A stretch of DNA of 22,188 bases, taken from positions 1 to 22,188 of the IMG/VR virus record IMGVR_UViG_3300018022_000344. One strand, given 5' to 3'. The position numbers were made by a program, and so were the translations under genes. The first letter of the stretch is position 1, and each line of letters opens with the position of its first letter. Positions 6,315-13,416 of this stretch are shown here, in pieces. The notes beneath the pieces were generated by a model. The model saw nothing but the letters and a program-made list of their open reading frames with translations. It was not told the origin of the DNA and ran no database searches. This DNA is from a virus.

Positions 6315-7022
6315 CTATCCCGTGATGTCATCCAGGAAGGAGACGCCCGGGCAAATGGCCCGCAGCGATGCCTTCACGTACGCCTTCAGACTGGGATCGG
6401 ACGGATAGTTGACGATCATGCCCGTATTGATCGTTCCGCCGCCGGCCAGCAAGGTGCCGCAGAAAACGTCCACGCGATTGGTGTGTGTTTGGTCGACGAT
6501 TTGCAGGCCATCGGTTTCGCACAGAAGCGTGAGGATGGTTTCGCTGCCGTCGGTCGGCTGGATCAGCGAACCGCTGACCGCCGCCGCGGAAAGTGCCGTG
6601 CACGTGATGACGCCCGTGGTGGTATTCACGGCCGAATAGGTGACGACTTGCGTCGCGACCGTTCCCGCCGTCGCGGGAGGGCCCGTCAGCTTGAAGGTGC
6701 CGGAAGCGCCGATGCGGCGTACGATTTCCGCCGCCGTGTTCACGTCGGTGGTCACCGATGTCGCCGCGCTCGCTGCGGCCGCCGTGCTCAACCCGAGAAT
6801 GCTGTTGGCGTATTTCCCGGTTGCCGTGATTCGGCCCATCGGCATGCCCGCCCACAACAGCCACGTGTAAGGCGTATTGAGCGGATTACTGGAATTCGTG
6901 CCGTCCACGGTCACCGGCGGCGCCCAAAACTGCGCAAACTGCCGACCGGAATAAAACACTTCGCGCGGCTGAGACGTAAAACTGCCCACCACGCCTGGTT
7001 TGCCTTGTGGAATCGAAAACAT
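6315..7022 (-). CDS. Head decoration protein (lambda D-like) with a central insertion
   Basis: A 235-aa protein from ATG 7022 with AAGGAT upstream. It lies between the protease/scaffold gene and the major capsid gene, the usual place of decoration proteins. The N-terminal half contains MPMGRITATGKYANSILG (residues ~61-78), which resembles the VLGKITATGKY motif of lambda D-type proteins. The DGSETILTLLCETDGLQIVD segment (~157-176) matches the DGSETAVAIL motif that follows it. In D proteins these motifs are close together; here about 80 residues lie between them, with alternating strands such as ASGTFKLTGPPATAGTV and NTTTGVITCTALSA. I read this as an inserted beta domain. It should bind the expanded capsid surface and stabilise it. 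The D-type assignment is from motif memory. Confidence 0.65.
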   Translation of the reverse strand: MFSIPQGKPGVVGSFTSQPREVFYSGRQFAQFWAPPVTVDGTNSSNPLNTPYTWLLWAGMPMGRITATGKYANSILGLSTAAAASAATSVTTDVNTAAEIVRRIGASGTFKLTGPPATAGTVATQVVTYSAVNTTTGVITCTALSAAAVSGSLIQPTDGSETILTLLCETDGLQIVDQTHTNRVDVFCGTLLAGGGTINTGMIVNYPSDPSLKAYVKASLRAICPGVSFLDDITG

Positions 7023-7083
7023 TGTGATCCTTTCGAAGAAATGGAATTTCCCAATTGAGGAGAATCTGAACTGCCAACCGCCC

Positions 7084-8370
7084 TTACCCCGACACGCTCG
7101 CGATCTTTGTCATGTATTGGCGAAGCTGCTCGATCGGCGAGGAGTCTTCCCCGGGAACATGCCTCGCCATCGCTTGCAGGCCGGTCCTTTCGCCAAGTTC
7201 AATCGGACTGTTGTCGAGCAGAATCTCCCCGACCGCCAATGCCAGGGAGCGATCGCCGCCGGCGTTGGCCGTGCGTGACAGCGCTATCACATTTGCCCGT
7301 CCCTCGCTGCTTTGGACGAGCGTCGCCACCAGCCTGTCCCGCGCGGCGGGCGATAAGGACCCCCGCAATACCGCGGCATCGAATTTCGCCGTCGCCGATT
7401 CCACCAGCGCGGCCTGAACCTCCTGCGGCATCACCGGCGGCAACCGCGCCGAGAGTTGCAGAATCTGCTCCCGAGCCGATGAGAGTTCCGCCTGCAATTC
7501 CTCTGACCTGTCTTCCGTGGAATCGTTTTGGTTCGGCGATTGCAGCCATTGAATGATTCGTGCCACACCGCTTTCGGCGTCAAAGTCGTCGCCGATCAGG
7601 CTGCGGAGGGTTTGAAGTTGGTCGGCCGTGCAGGGCAACACCAATTCGCTCTGGTCGCCTGCGGAGGCTTCGCCTTCCGTTGCGGAGGCTTTGCCTTCCG
7701 CATTCTGATCTGAGGATTCCGCCACCAAAACAAGTTCCGGCGATTCCTCGTCGTTTGCGGACGCTTCGCCTTCCGCTGCGGACGCTTCGCCTTCCGCTGT
7801 CGCTTCGACAAACTGATCCTGATCGGGCACGACCGGAACCGGCGTCAGCGCCAGGTGCACGATCGCTTCCCCCCACTGCCGGGCCTGGCCATCGGTGAAA
7901 TCCGGGTCGATGCCGACGGAGACGAGATTTCGCGCCGCCGTCAGGGCCGCGTCGTCTCCTATGAATTGGCACAATCCCAGCAGCCGATCATCATCCAGCT
8001 TAAATCCCTTGACGTACCCGACCACGTCGCGCGCCGCGTCGGAGTGATCGCAGTTGATGGGAATGGCGACCCCCGCAGCCAGCATCTTCTGACCGGCATC
8101 GGCCCAGCGGCCAAGGCGGTCGCGATCCACCGCCAGCGAAAACTTGCGCTTTGGATGGACATAGGCGCCGGTGTGGATCATGTCCTTCCAGAGATACGTG
8201 GCGGGTTGACCGGCAACCTCGGCCGGCAAATCGCCGACCCCGAAAGGCGAAGCCTCCGCAGCGGAAGGCGAAGCCTCCGCAGCGAAAGGCGAAGCCTCCG
8301 CAGGCGTCACCGGAGCATCGGGCGAAAGAACCGACGTGTGCAGTTTGAACGGTTTCGTGGGTTGATTCAT
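7084..8370 (-). CDS. Mu I-like prohead protease / scaffold
   Basis: A 428-aa protein with the layout of Mu gene I: an N-terminal protease domain (about residues 50-190) and a C-terminal helical scaffold region. In the protease half, GVAIPINCDHSDAARDVVGY places a His in the typical EHS/DHS position, and SVGIDPDFTDG provides the likely catalytic Ser region of this His/Ser peptidase group. The last ~190 residues are Glu/Ala-rich and helical, suitable for scaffolding before cleavage. The ATG at 8370 has no recognisable Shine-Dalgarno site. Three Ala/Glu/Ser-rich insertions, at about residues 24-44 (AEASPSAAEASPFG), 192-206 (AEGEASAAEGEASA) and 224-238, are encoded by P2 palindromes; these repeats are not expected in the family. 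It lies between portal and decoration genes. Confidence 0.82.
   Translation of the reverse strand: MNQPTKPFKLHTSVLSPDAPVTPAEASPFAAEASPSAAEASPFGVGDLPAEVAGQPATYLWKDMIHTGAYVHPKRKFSLAVDRDRLGRWADAGQKMLAAGVAIPINCDHSDAARDVVGYVKGFKLDDDRLLGLCQFIGDDAALTAARNLVSVGIDPDFTDGQARQWGEAIVHLALTPVPVVPDQDQFVEATAEGEASAAEGEASANDEESPELVLVAESSDQNAEGKASATEGEASAGDQSELVLPCTADQLQTLRSLIGDDFDAESGVARIIQWLQSPNQNDSTEDRSEELQAELSSAREQILQLSARLPPVMPQEVQAALVESATAKFDAAVLRGSLSPAARDRLVATLVQSSEGRANVIALSRTANAGGDRSLALAVGEILLDNSPIELGERTGLQAMARHVPGEDSSPIEQLRQYMTKIASVSG
7661..7700. repeat. P2 palindromic repeat, two tandem copies inside the protease gene
   Basis: GCGGAGGCTTCGCCTTCCG at 7661 and GCGGAGGCTTTGCCTTCCG at 7682, spaced exactly 21 nt, so the reading frame is kept. 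On the coding strand they specify AEGKASATEGEASA. Each unit is itself nearly self-complementary. Confidence 0.85.
7757..7796. repeat. P2 palindromic repeat, second tandem pair inside the protease gene
   Basis: GCGGACGCTTCGCCTTCCG at 7757 and again at 7778, the same 21-nt spacing as the pair at 7661. It encodes AEGEASAAEGEASA. The A-to-C variant at the sixth base is shared by both copies, suggesting tandem duplication after insertion. Confidence 0.85.
8241..8301. repeat. P2 palindromic repeat, three tandem copies in inverted orientation
   Basis: CGAAAGGCGAAGCCTCCGC at 8241, CGGAAGGCGAAGCCTCCGC at 8262 and CGAAAGGCGAAGCCTCCGC at 8283, again 21 nt apart. This is the reverse complement of the units at 7661-7796. 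The coding strand therefore reads AEASPFAAEASPSAAEASPF near the N-terminus of the protease, still open in frame. Confidence 0.85.
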
Positions 8371-8406
8371 AAAGTTTGGATTGAGTGAGAATGTTGAGCC
8401 GGCACA

Positions 8407-8494
8407 TCATTGTGCCGCGCGCGGAATCGCGTAGGGTGAGCGTACTCGCCCACCATTTGCCCTTCAACACGGCGAATCACTGTGCCGCGCGCGG
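8407..8494. repeat. 18-nt direct repeat flanking a P4 half-element at the portal 3' end
   Basis: TCATTGTGCCGCGCGCGG at 8407-8424 and TCACTGTGCCGCGCGCGG at 8477-8494, one mismatch, 70 bp apart. The second copy contains the portal stop codon and final codons. Between them, 8431-8458 carries GTAGGGTGAGCGTACTCGCC and CACCATTT, matching the left arm of the P4 element at 11399 with two mismatches. The rest of the 106-bp gap upstream of the protease gene shows nothing else I can support. Confidence 0.65.
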
Positions 8495-9751
8495 GACCGA
8501 GAGTTGGTCGAGCAAAGAGTCGCCGTCGATCTTCGACGTCACTTCACCGGCGCCGCGAGCCAGCAGCGTAGTCAGTACGCCCCGCAGAACGCCCAGCGAA
8601 TCCGCTTCGATTGGCGCAGGATCAATGGCCACCGCCCCACCAGCACGCCGGCCGAAATTCAGAATCAGCAGCTCGTCCACCACGTCCCGGCTGACGGCAT
8701 CCGCGATTTCGCGATCGATCAGCTCGCAATCCAGCGTGCCGGTGTCCGTGTGCGTTTCAGCATCGGCCTTGCTCCCGTGGCGGGATTCAAGCCCGGCGCG
8801 CTCGGGTCTCAGCCAGCCCCGGAAAATCAAGGCGTCGTAATACTCCAGCACCACCTTCATCCCAGGGGCATGATCGGCGCCTTGGACTTCCAACGTCGAA
8901 AGCTGCCACGGGCTTTTGCCCGCCAATTCGTACGCCATCCGCGGATCATTCGCCGACGCAAACCCGTTGGGGAACATGACGCTGCGCCCGGAAGAAACGG
9001 CATCGAGCACCTGCTGGCCCAGCCATTGATTGGGTCGCTCCGCGCCGCCTGAGTCGCGGCTCGTGCCTTCCGGGTAGTGCAGCTGCACGACGATCCCCGA
9101 GATTTTCTTCATGTACTGCGCAAGTCGCTGGCGAATCTGCTCGCTCTCGGACCAGGCCTGCCGAATGTTCTCGTGACGCGACCGGCCGTAGGGATTGCCC
9201 GCCTCTCCATCGTAGGTGTAGAGGAAATATTTTTCGCCCGTGAGAGCAACCGGCTCCCCGCCCGGCGGATGATTCAGCAGTCCCGCTGGATTGCCGTGAT
9301 CGTCCATCAGGATATCCGTGCAATCCCACAGCAGCGGCTTGAGCCGGCGCAGGATTCGGCGGCCATTCTGGATTTGCCAGATCTTCTCGAAACCCGCCCA
9401 CCCGAATTCCAGCGCCCGCAGCGCGTCGCGCACGATGCCTTGCCGGAGCGGGCCGAGCACCTGTTGGACAAACTCCACCCATTCATCCGGCACGTCCTGG
9501 CGGCATTTTTTGAACCGCCAGGTATTGGCCACGATCGGCGCCGCCACGATCCCGCGCACCAGCGCATTGGTCGGATGCGCGGAAATCTGCCGATACGTCG
9601 GATAAGTCCCGGAAGCCGCGGGCAGGAAGCCGACCAGCGCCGCCGCGCTGGAACTCGGAATTCCGCCGATCGTCGCGATCAACGTCTGTTGCTTCGTGGC
9701 TTCGCCAACCTGCGCCTCGACTGAAATGGTGGAGCTTTTTGTCATGCTCAT
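8477..9751 (-). CDS. Portal protein, DUF935 / Mu gp29-like
   Basis: A 424-aa protein, normal for DUF935 portals (typically ~400-520). Seen: an N-terminal helical lead-in, then YRQISAHPTNALVRGIVAAP, a wing-like EFVQQVLGPLRQGIVRDALRALEFGWAGFEKIW segment (about residues 93-125), and YTYDGEAGNPYGRSRHENIR near 178-197. This G-x-PYG-x-S segment is characteristic of the family. The stem/clip region continues to QWLGQQVLDAVSSGRSVMFP, and the crown is Ala/Arg-rich. The portal forms the dodecameric vertex through which DNA enters. The ATG overlaps the terminase TGA (ATGA), implying translational coupling; a second in-frame ATG lies two codons later. It follows the terminase and precedes the protease, as in Mu-like phages. 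Confidence 0.85.
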   Translation of the reverse strand: MSMTKSSTISVEAQVGEATKQQTLIATIGGIPSSSAAALVGFLPAASGTYPTYRQISAHPTNALVRGIVAAPIVANTWRFKKCRQDVPDEWVEFVQQVLGPLRQGIVRDALRALEFGWAGFEKIWQIQNGRRILRRLKPLLWDCTDILMDDHGNPAGLLNHPPGGEPVALTGEKYFLYTYDGEAGNPYGRSRHENIRQAWSESEQIRQRLAQYMKKISGIVVQLHYPEGTSRDSGGAERPNQWLGQQVLDAVSSGRSVMFPNGFASANDPRMAYELAGKSPWQLSTLEVQGADHAPGMKVVLEYYDALIFRGWLRPERAGLESRHGSKADAETHTDTGTLDCELIDREIADAVSRDVVDELLILNFGRRAGGAVAIDPAPIEADSLGVLRGVLTTLLARGAGEVTSKIDGDSLLDQLSVPRAAQ

Positions 9752-11100
9752 GGTTCCCGTTGCAATTTTGAAAACCCGATTCCCGCGCCGCCCACCCTTA
9801 CCGGCCGCTCAATCGGATATTCCCACCAGACGAAATACCGCAGCCAGGCGAGCGCGTGATACGGCTCCTGTGCCATTCCATTGCTCCCTGCCGGCGACTG
9901 ACGCAGGTCCCGGATCAACCTGATGCATTTCGGATCGATCGACAGCCGCGTTCCGCCGCCCGCCGAGCGAATGACCGCCCGCACCGCGTTCATCGTGTCC
10001 TTCACTCGCGGATTGCTCGCCGGCACATTCATCCGCGGCGAAAGATGCCCAAGCCGTTGTCTGACGATGTCCCAATCGGATTCGCTCGCATTGCTATGCC
10101 GCGCCGATCCGCTGGCGTCCCCATAAACCGCCAGGTCCCGTAAATTCCAACCCCGGACCATCGCCCTTTCCAGAAACACCTCGCACGCCGTGTCCGTATC
10201 CGCGTTCGGCAGCGAGAACTCCTCGATCACGCGTACCAGTTTCCGGTTATGCTGCAACACCCCGCTGCACATCGGATTGACGTTGAAATCCAGCGACCAG
10301 CAGATATGCAACGACGGATCGTATGCCGTCGGCTTCACGTGTATCGCCGGATCGAAATTCGCGAACGCGCTGCCGCGCGCTCCCACGAACCTCCCAAGAT
10401 ATTCCTGCTCGAAGATCAGCGGGTCCAATCGCCGACGCGCCGACTCAATCTCCTCCGGACTCAGGATGTCGCTCGACGGCCAATTGAAGCACCTCCATTC
10501 CTCATTCGCTCCGCTTTGCGCCGCGACGACCAACCCCTCGTAGATCTCCTGTCCCATCGAATCCACGTCCGGCACGCCGATCAGCCACGCCCAGCCCCGA
10601 CGATCCGCCAGCGCCGGCCGAATGTGCGCATCCCACAAAGTCGGCTTGCAATTCGCTATCTCGTCAATCACGCAGCCGTCCCACGGGCTCCCCTCAACGC
10701 GCTCCGGCCTCTCCATCCCATGCACCCAAAGGTGCGCCCCCTTCGTCGTCTCGATCCGCAAATCCGTTTCGTTAATCGAGCCGATCCAATCCTCCAGAAT
10801 CAAAGCCTTCAAGTCGTCCCAGAAAATGCGCTTCGCCTGTTCGATCGTCGGCGCCGCCGCGAAATATCGGCCCGGCTGCCCGTGCCATGTCCGCCGGAAC
10901 AAATGCTCCACCAGCCGCCGTTTCGCCAGTTCCGTCTTTCCACTGCGCCGGCCCGCCGAAACCAGCTTGAATCGCGTTTGGTCGTGCCACAGCCGCAATT
11001 GTTCCACATGCGGCCGAAGCTCAACCCACCTTGGGCTCCAATTCCGGTTCGGGCCGAGGAGTTTTGCCGGCGGTAGTAGCTCTCCCTTGTCCAAGCTCAT
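9748..11100 (-). CDS. Terminase large subunit (ATPase and nuclease)
   Basis: From ATG 11100 (GGGGA 4 nt upstream) the product is 450 aa. It motorises DNA packaging and cuts the concatemer. Walker A is SAGRRSGKT (residues 48-56), Walker B is GCVIDEI (142-148) with the catalytic Glu. The C-terminal RNase H-like nuclease shows its first Asp in CWSLDFNVNP (near 271), its second in VYGDASGSARH (near 328), and a conserved YHALAWLRYFVWW (414-426) in place of the last acidic segment. The start overlaps the upstream small-subunit-like gene by 80 nt, unusually long; an earlier ATG at 11130 lacks support and a later GTG lacks a ribosome site. It is followed by the portal with a 4-nt overlap. Confidence 0.9.
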   Translation of the reverse strand: MSLDKGELLPPAKLLGPNRNWSPRWVELRPHVEQLRLWHDQTRFKLVSAGRRSGKTELAKRRLVEHLFRRTWHGQPGRYFAAAPTIEQAKRIFWDDLKALILEDWIGSINETDLRIETTKGAHLWVHGMERPERVEGSPWDGCVIDEIANCKPTLWDAHIRPALADRRGWAWLIGVPDVDSMGQEIYEGLVVAAQSGANEEWRCFNWPSSDILSPEEIESARRRLDPLIFEQEYLGRFVGARGSAFANFDPAIHVKPTAYDPSLHICWSLDFNVNPMCSGVLQHNRKLVRVIEEFSLPNADTDTACEVFLERAMVRGWNLRDLAVYGDASGSARHSNASESDWDIVRQRLGHLSPRMNVPASNPRVKDTMNAVRAVIRSAGGGTRLSIDPKCIRLIRDLRQSPAGSNGMAQEPYHALAWLRYFVWWEYPIERPVRVGGAGIGFSKLQREP

Positions 11101-11368
11101 TTTTCCCCAACAAAGAAAGCATCGCGGCATTTCCTCCTTTCACAGCCACCTCCGTTTGTTTCCCCCGTATCAAAACCCGCCGCCCCGCCCGCGCCGCAAC
11201 CAGCACCGCTCCAAACCTCTCCTCCAAAACCACTTCGTTGATTTTCAACACCTCGCTGATATCGCGGTTCGTCGCCCCGTTAAAAGCCAGCTTGTGAATC
11301 TCCCGCCGCAACGGGTCCGAGGGATCGTTCGATTCCATCCCCGATTCTGAGTCGTCCTGCGATTTCAA
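11021..11368 (-). CDS. Terminase small subunit-like DNA-binding protein
   Basis: A 115-aa protein with an N-terminal helix-turn-helix region, HKLAFNGATNRDISEVLKIN, and the segment VLIRGKQTEVAVKGGNAAML followed by SLLGKNELGQG. That second segment resembles the KQ-x-VA-x-GN-x-ML-x-WLGKQ-LGQ motif of many phage proteins encoded just before the large terminase. It probably recognises the packaging site and loads the motor. The open frame begins with TTG at 11368, preceded by AGGTGA 4 nt upstream; an ATG at 11338 with GGGG before it is the alternative. The C-terminus is Pro/Glu/Lys-rich. It overlaps the large terminase by 80 nt, so the two are probably translated from one message. Confidence 0.7.
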   Translation of the reverse strand: MKSQDDSESGMESNDPSDPLRREIHKLAFNGATNRDISEVLKINEVVLEERFGAVLVAARAGRRVLIRGKQTEVAVKGGNAAMLSLLGKNELGQGRATTAGKTPRPEPELEPKVG

Positions 11369-11398
11369 GGTTCACCTGACCGACATATTAAAAGCGAT

Positions 11399-11470
11399 GT
11401 AGGGTGGGCGTACTCGCCCACCGTTCGACTGTCCGCGCGAGCAAACGGTGGACGATTACGCCCACCCTAC
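11399..11470. repeat. P4 element: 72-bp inverted repeat
   Basis: Two 27-nt arms: 11399-11425 (GTAGGGTGGGCGTACTCG, then CCCACCGTT) and 11444-11470 (AACGGTGGACGATTACGCC, then CACCCTAC). They are reverse complements with two mismatches and enclose an 18-nt loop. It sits in the gap upstream of the small terminase gene. Similar GTAGGGTGGG palindromes are, as I recall, common in planctomycete chromosomes; that was not checked. No transposase is nearby. Confidence 0.8.
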
Positions 11471-11474
11471 CCGA

Positions 11475-11603
11475 CTGGACGAACAGATTCCGCCGTTCAG
11501 TGACCGGACGGGAAGCGGCGCGGACCGATTCCATTTCGTGGTGCCGAACGTCGTCGGACAGCGCATCATGTATGGGGAACTGATCGGGACGGACGCGAAC
11601 TAA
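11475..11603 (+). pseudogene. Possible 3' remnant of a plus-strand gene next to P4
   Basis: This stretch has no gene on the minus strand. The plus strand carries a short open frame ending at TAA 11601-11603 that reads LDEQIPPFSDRTGSGADRFH, then VVPNVVGQRIMYGELIGTDAN-like residues. Most third codon positions are G or C, which looks like real coding sequence. There is no start codon, and going upstream the frame runs into the P4 arms. I therefore suspect the tail end of a disrupted gene. The family is unknown. Confidence is low because the fragment is only about 42 codons. Confidence 0.3.
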
Positions 11604-11617
11604 ATGGCGTTTCCGTA

Positions 11618-11857
11618 TCAGGTGCGCCCAGCGGGCGTCCCAGCGGCTGGCTTCGGATCGCTCCTTCGCTCAGGTGATACCGGCAGTGGTGCGATAGCAG
11701 GCGGCGTCGCCGGTGCGTTCAACGGCCACTCTCCACAAATAACCGTGCCGACGTTAAACGCGCCACTCGGCAATACCGAAGTGCTCAAGAGACGGTGCGG
11801 TCCATCGCGCACGACTATTGGCGCCGCCATACCGATATAGGGTTCCATCCAACTCAT
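11618..11857 (-). CDS. Hypothetical protein (79 aa)
   Basis: The ATG at 11857 has an excellent ribosome site, GGAGAGG, with 6 nt to the start, the main reason to believe this ORF. The product begins MSWMEPYIGMAAPIVVRDGP, then LPSGAFNVGTVICGEW, and ends in a Pro/Ala-rich tail. I recognise no family, signal peptide or membrane segment. It follows the serine protease gene by 119 nt. Two competing frames cover the same DNA: a basic 73-codon minus-strand frame starting one base after the protease stop (MATKNRPKHRKFKG), and a plus-strand 78-codon frame at 11604. Neither has a ribosome site. The call is uncertain. Confidence 0.4.
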   Translation of the reverse strand: MSWMEPYIGMAAPIVVRDGPHRLLSTSVLPSGAFNVGTVICGEWPLNAPATPPAIAPLPVSPERRSDPKPAAGTPAGRT

Positions 11858-11976
11858 GGTTATTCCTCTCCAATGGTATCTTACCACACGGTATTCTTCG
11901 CCGGTCCTTATATTTTTCGGAAGAATTCCCCAAACCCTTGAATTTTCTATGTTTGGGACGATTCTTCGTCGCCATT

Positions 11977-13077
11977 TTATGGCGGAATCGAAACGCCAAC
12001 CCAGCCGGATTTCTCCGGAACGATGCTTATTCTCATGTTCAAATCCTGTAGCCTAGCGCCGAAAACACTTCCACTCAACACCGATTTACTTGCGTGGCGG
12101 CGACTCTCCATTATCCCCGTCACGAACTCGAAGCGCGTCGGCGGCACCTGGTATTGTGACGCAAGCTGGAAAAACATGTTCAAGATAATCTGTGCGTCCT
12201 GCTGTGATGAGCCCGGCGGAATCGATAGCTGCGGTACCGGCGCGAACATCGCGACGCAGTTTGCGTCTTTGCGAAACAGTTCCATTGCGTTGAACGGCTC
12301 GCGGACTTTCAAATCAGACTCGATGTCCTGCCAAATAGACCAAAGTAACGCTTCAAGGTCGGCATTCTCTTCGGCGATAGGTAGCCCAACTTCAGTGGCC
12401 TCTTTTCGGCTCAGCGGATACCCATGATGAAAATATCGCGTGTTCAGTGATTCAGAAATTGTTCGTGCGCTTTGTTTGCGTTCCGCCGTATCTGGCATGT
12501 GAAGACGCAGCATCTTTTCCCCCATCGTTTTGGATAACTGAGATCCGCGCGCCGCAATAGCTATTCCCATAAAACCGACTTCCTCGCTAAACTTTTGAAA
12601 TAAATCACGAAGGGGTATCTGGTCGGTCAGGCCTACGCCGTTTCTGATGAATCTTAAAAACGCCTGAACATCCTCAGACCCAAATCGAACGCCCTTTTGA
12701 ATATTCGTAATTTGGGGATCGGTCGGCCCAAGGTTTCCGTTCGGGTGCATTACGATTTCATTCGCCCCAAGTGCTATGAGGGTCGCGGCACTGAATGCCG
12801 CCTGGGGAATCAAGATGGAGAAATTGTCCACGCGCTCGCGGATTAAGGATACGATGCGCCACGCAACGGTTCCATCTCCTCCATTGCTCACCACAAGTAA
12901 ATCAAGATCATTAGCGTTTGGATCAAGCTTTTGGAGTTGATCCAGTAACTCGGCTATTGCGTCCTGGCCGATCTGGCCTTCCGCGCCTTGCCGAATACTT
13001 GTGACGTACACGATGAGGGGCTTTTTTCTCCTCTCTTCAAGTTGCCGATATAGCTCTACCCGTTCTGGCAGCCCCAT
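11977..13077 (-). CDS. SppA/ClpP-class serine protease, SDH-type
   Basis: A 366-aa protein resembling the serine dehydrogenase proteinase (SDH_sah) group of the Clp/crotonase-fold peptidases. LVVSNGGDGTVAWRIVSLIR (about residues 61-80) matches the oxyanion-loop strand and following helix. PQAAFSAATLIALGANEIVM (91-110) holds the presumed nucleophile, Ser96, in the A-x-SAA context. HPNGNLGPTDPQI follows as in SppA-like enzymes. There is no signal peptide or membrane segment, so it should act in the cytoplasm. The ATG at 13077 has AAAGGAAA upstream; an extended open frame to 13179 is Cys/Leu-rich and unlikely. It is visibly richer in A/T than its neighbours and has 237-340 bp of non-coding DNA upstream, suggesting an acquired gene with its own promoter. 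Its substrate is unknown. Confidence 0.75.
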   Translation of the reverse strand: MGLPERVELYRQLEERRKKPLIVYVTSIRQGAEGQIGQDAIAELLDQLQKLDPNANDLDLLVVSNGGDGTVAWRIVSLIRERVDNFSILIPQAAFSAATLIALGANEIVMHPNGNLGPTDPQITNIQKGVRFGSEDVQAFLRFIRNGVGLTDQIPLRDLFQKFSEEVGFMGIAIAARGSQLSKTMGEKMLRLHMPDTAERKQSARTISESLNTRYFHHGYPLSRKEATEVGLPIAEENADLEALLWSIWQDIESDLKVREPFNAMELFRKDANCVAMFAPVPQLSIPPGSSQQDAQIILNMFFQLASQYQVPPTRFEFVTGIMESRRHASKSVLSGSVFGARLQDLNMRISIVPEKSGWVGVSIPP

Positions 13078-13416
13078 TGCTCTTTCCTTTGCTTGAGACA
13101 AACCGCAAGAATACAAAACTATTCGTCTGACGCAATGGCAATACCAAAGGCAAAGGTATAACTCCGCAATGTCCCCCAAACCCTGTCAACCAACGCCGAT
13201 TAGGAAATCCCCGTCACGACCGACCGTCATACCACCGTTGCAGGTGTGATTCAGATGGGGGAACCCGAATGAGTAAAGGGGGCTGCGGGAGACGAGAAAC
13301 CATCCGGTGTTCGCCCCTGAGGCTCAGACCCGAAATGGTCCTTATGTGTTATCTCGCCTCCCCCGCATTGCATTTCTGCATTTCGCAGGCCCCACACCGT
13401 GCCACGTCGCAATGCA
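13078..13416. other. Intergenic region between the ATPase-GNAT gene and the serine protease
   Basis: About 340 bp without a convincing gene. On the minus strand a perfect TTGACA lies at 13184-13189, but the nearest TATAAT-like box, TTATAC at 13156-13161, is 22 bp away, too far for a standard promoter. Short open frames on both strands lack ribosome sites. The AT-richer half next to the protease gene is the likeliest place for its promoter. Confidence 0.5.

Noticed and set aside
7661-8301. Regular 21-nt repeats resembling a CRISPR or minisatellite array
   Set aside because: Units are adjacent without variable spacers, lie within an open reading frame and are palindromic; no cas genes are present.
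10249-11076. 275-codon open frame on the plus strand, antisense to the large terminase
   Set aside because: The Arg/Pro-rich product has no motif and the opposite strand shows complete Walker and nuclease motifs; it is a shadow of a GC-rich gene.
11604-11840. Plus-strand 78-codon ORF starting right after the gene remnant
   Set aside because: It has no ribosome site and competes with the minus-strand ORF that has GGAGAGG; coding bias is mixed.
13156-13189. TTGACA and TTATAC as a sigma-70 promoter for the protease gene
   Set aside because: The spacing is 22 bp, well outside the usual 16-18 bp; no other -10 box fits.
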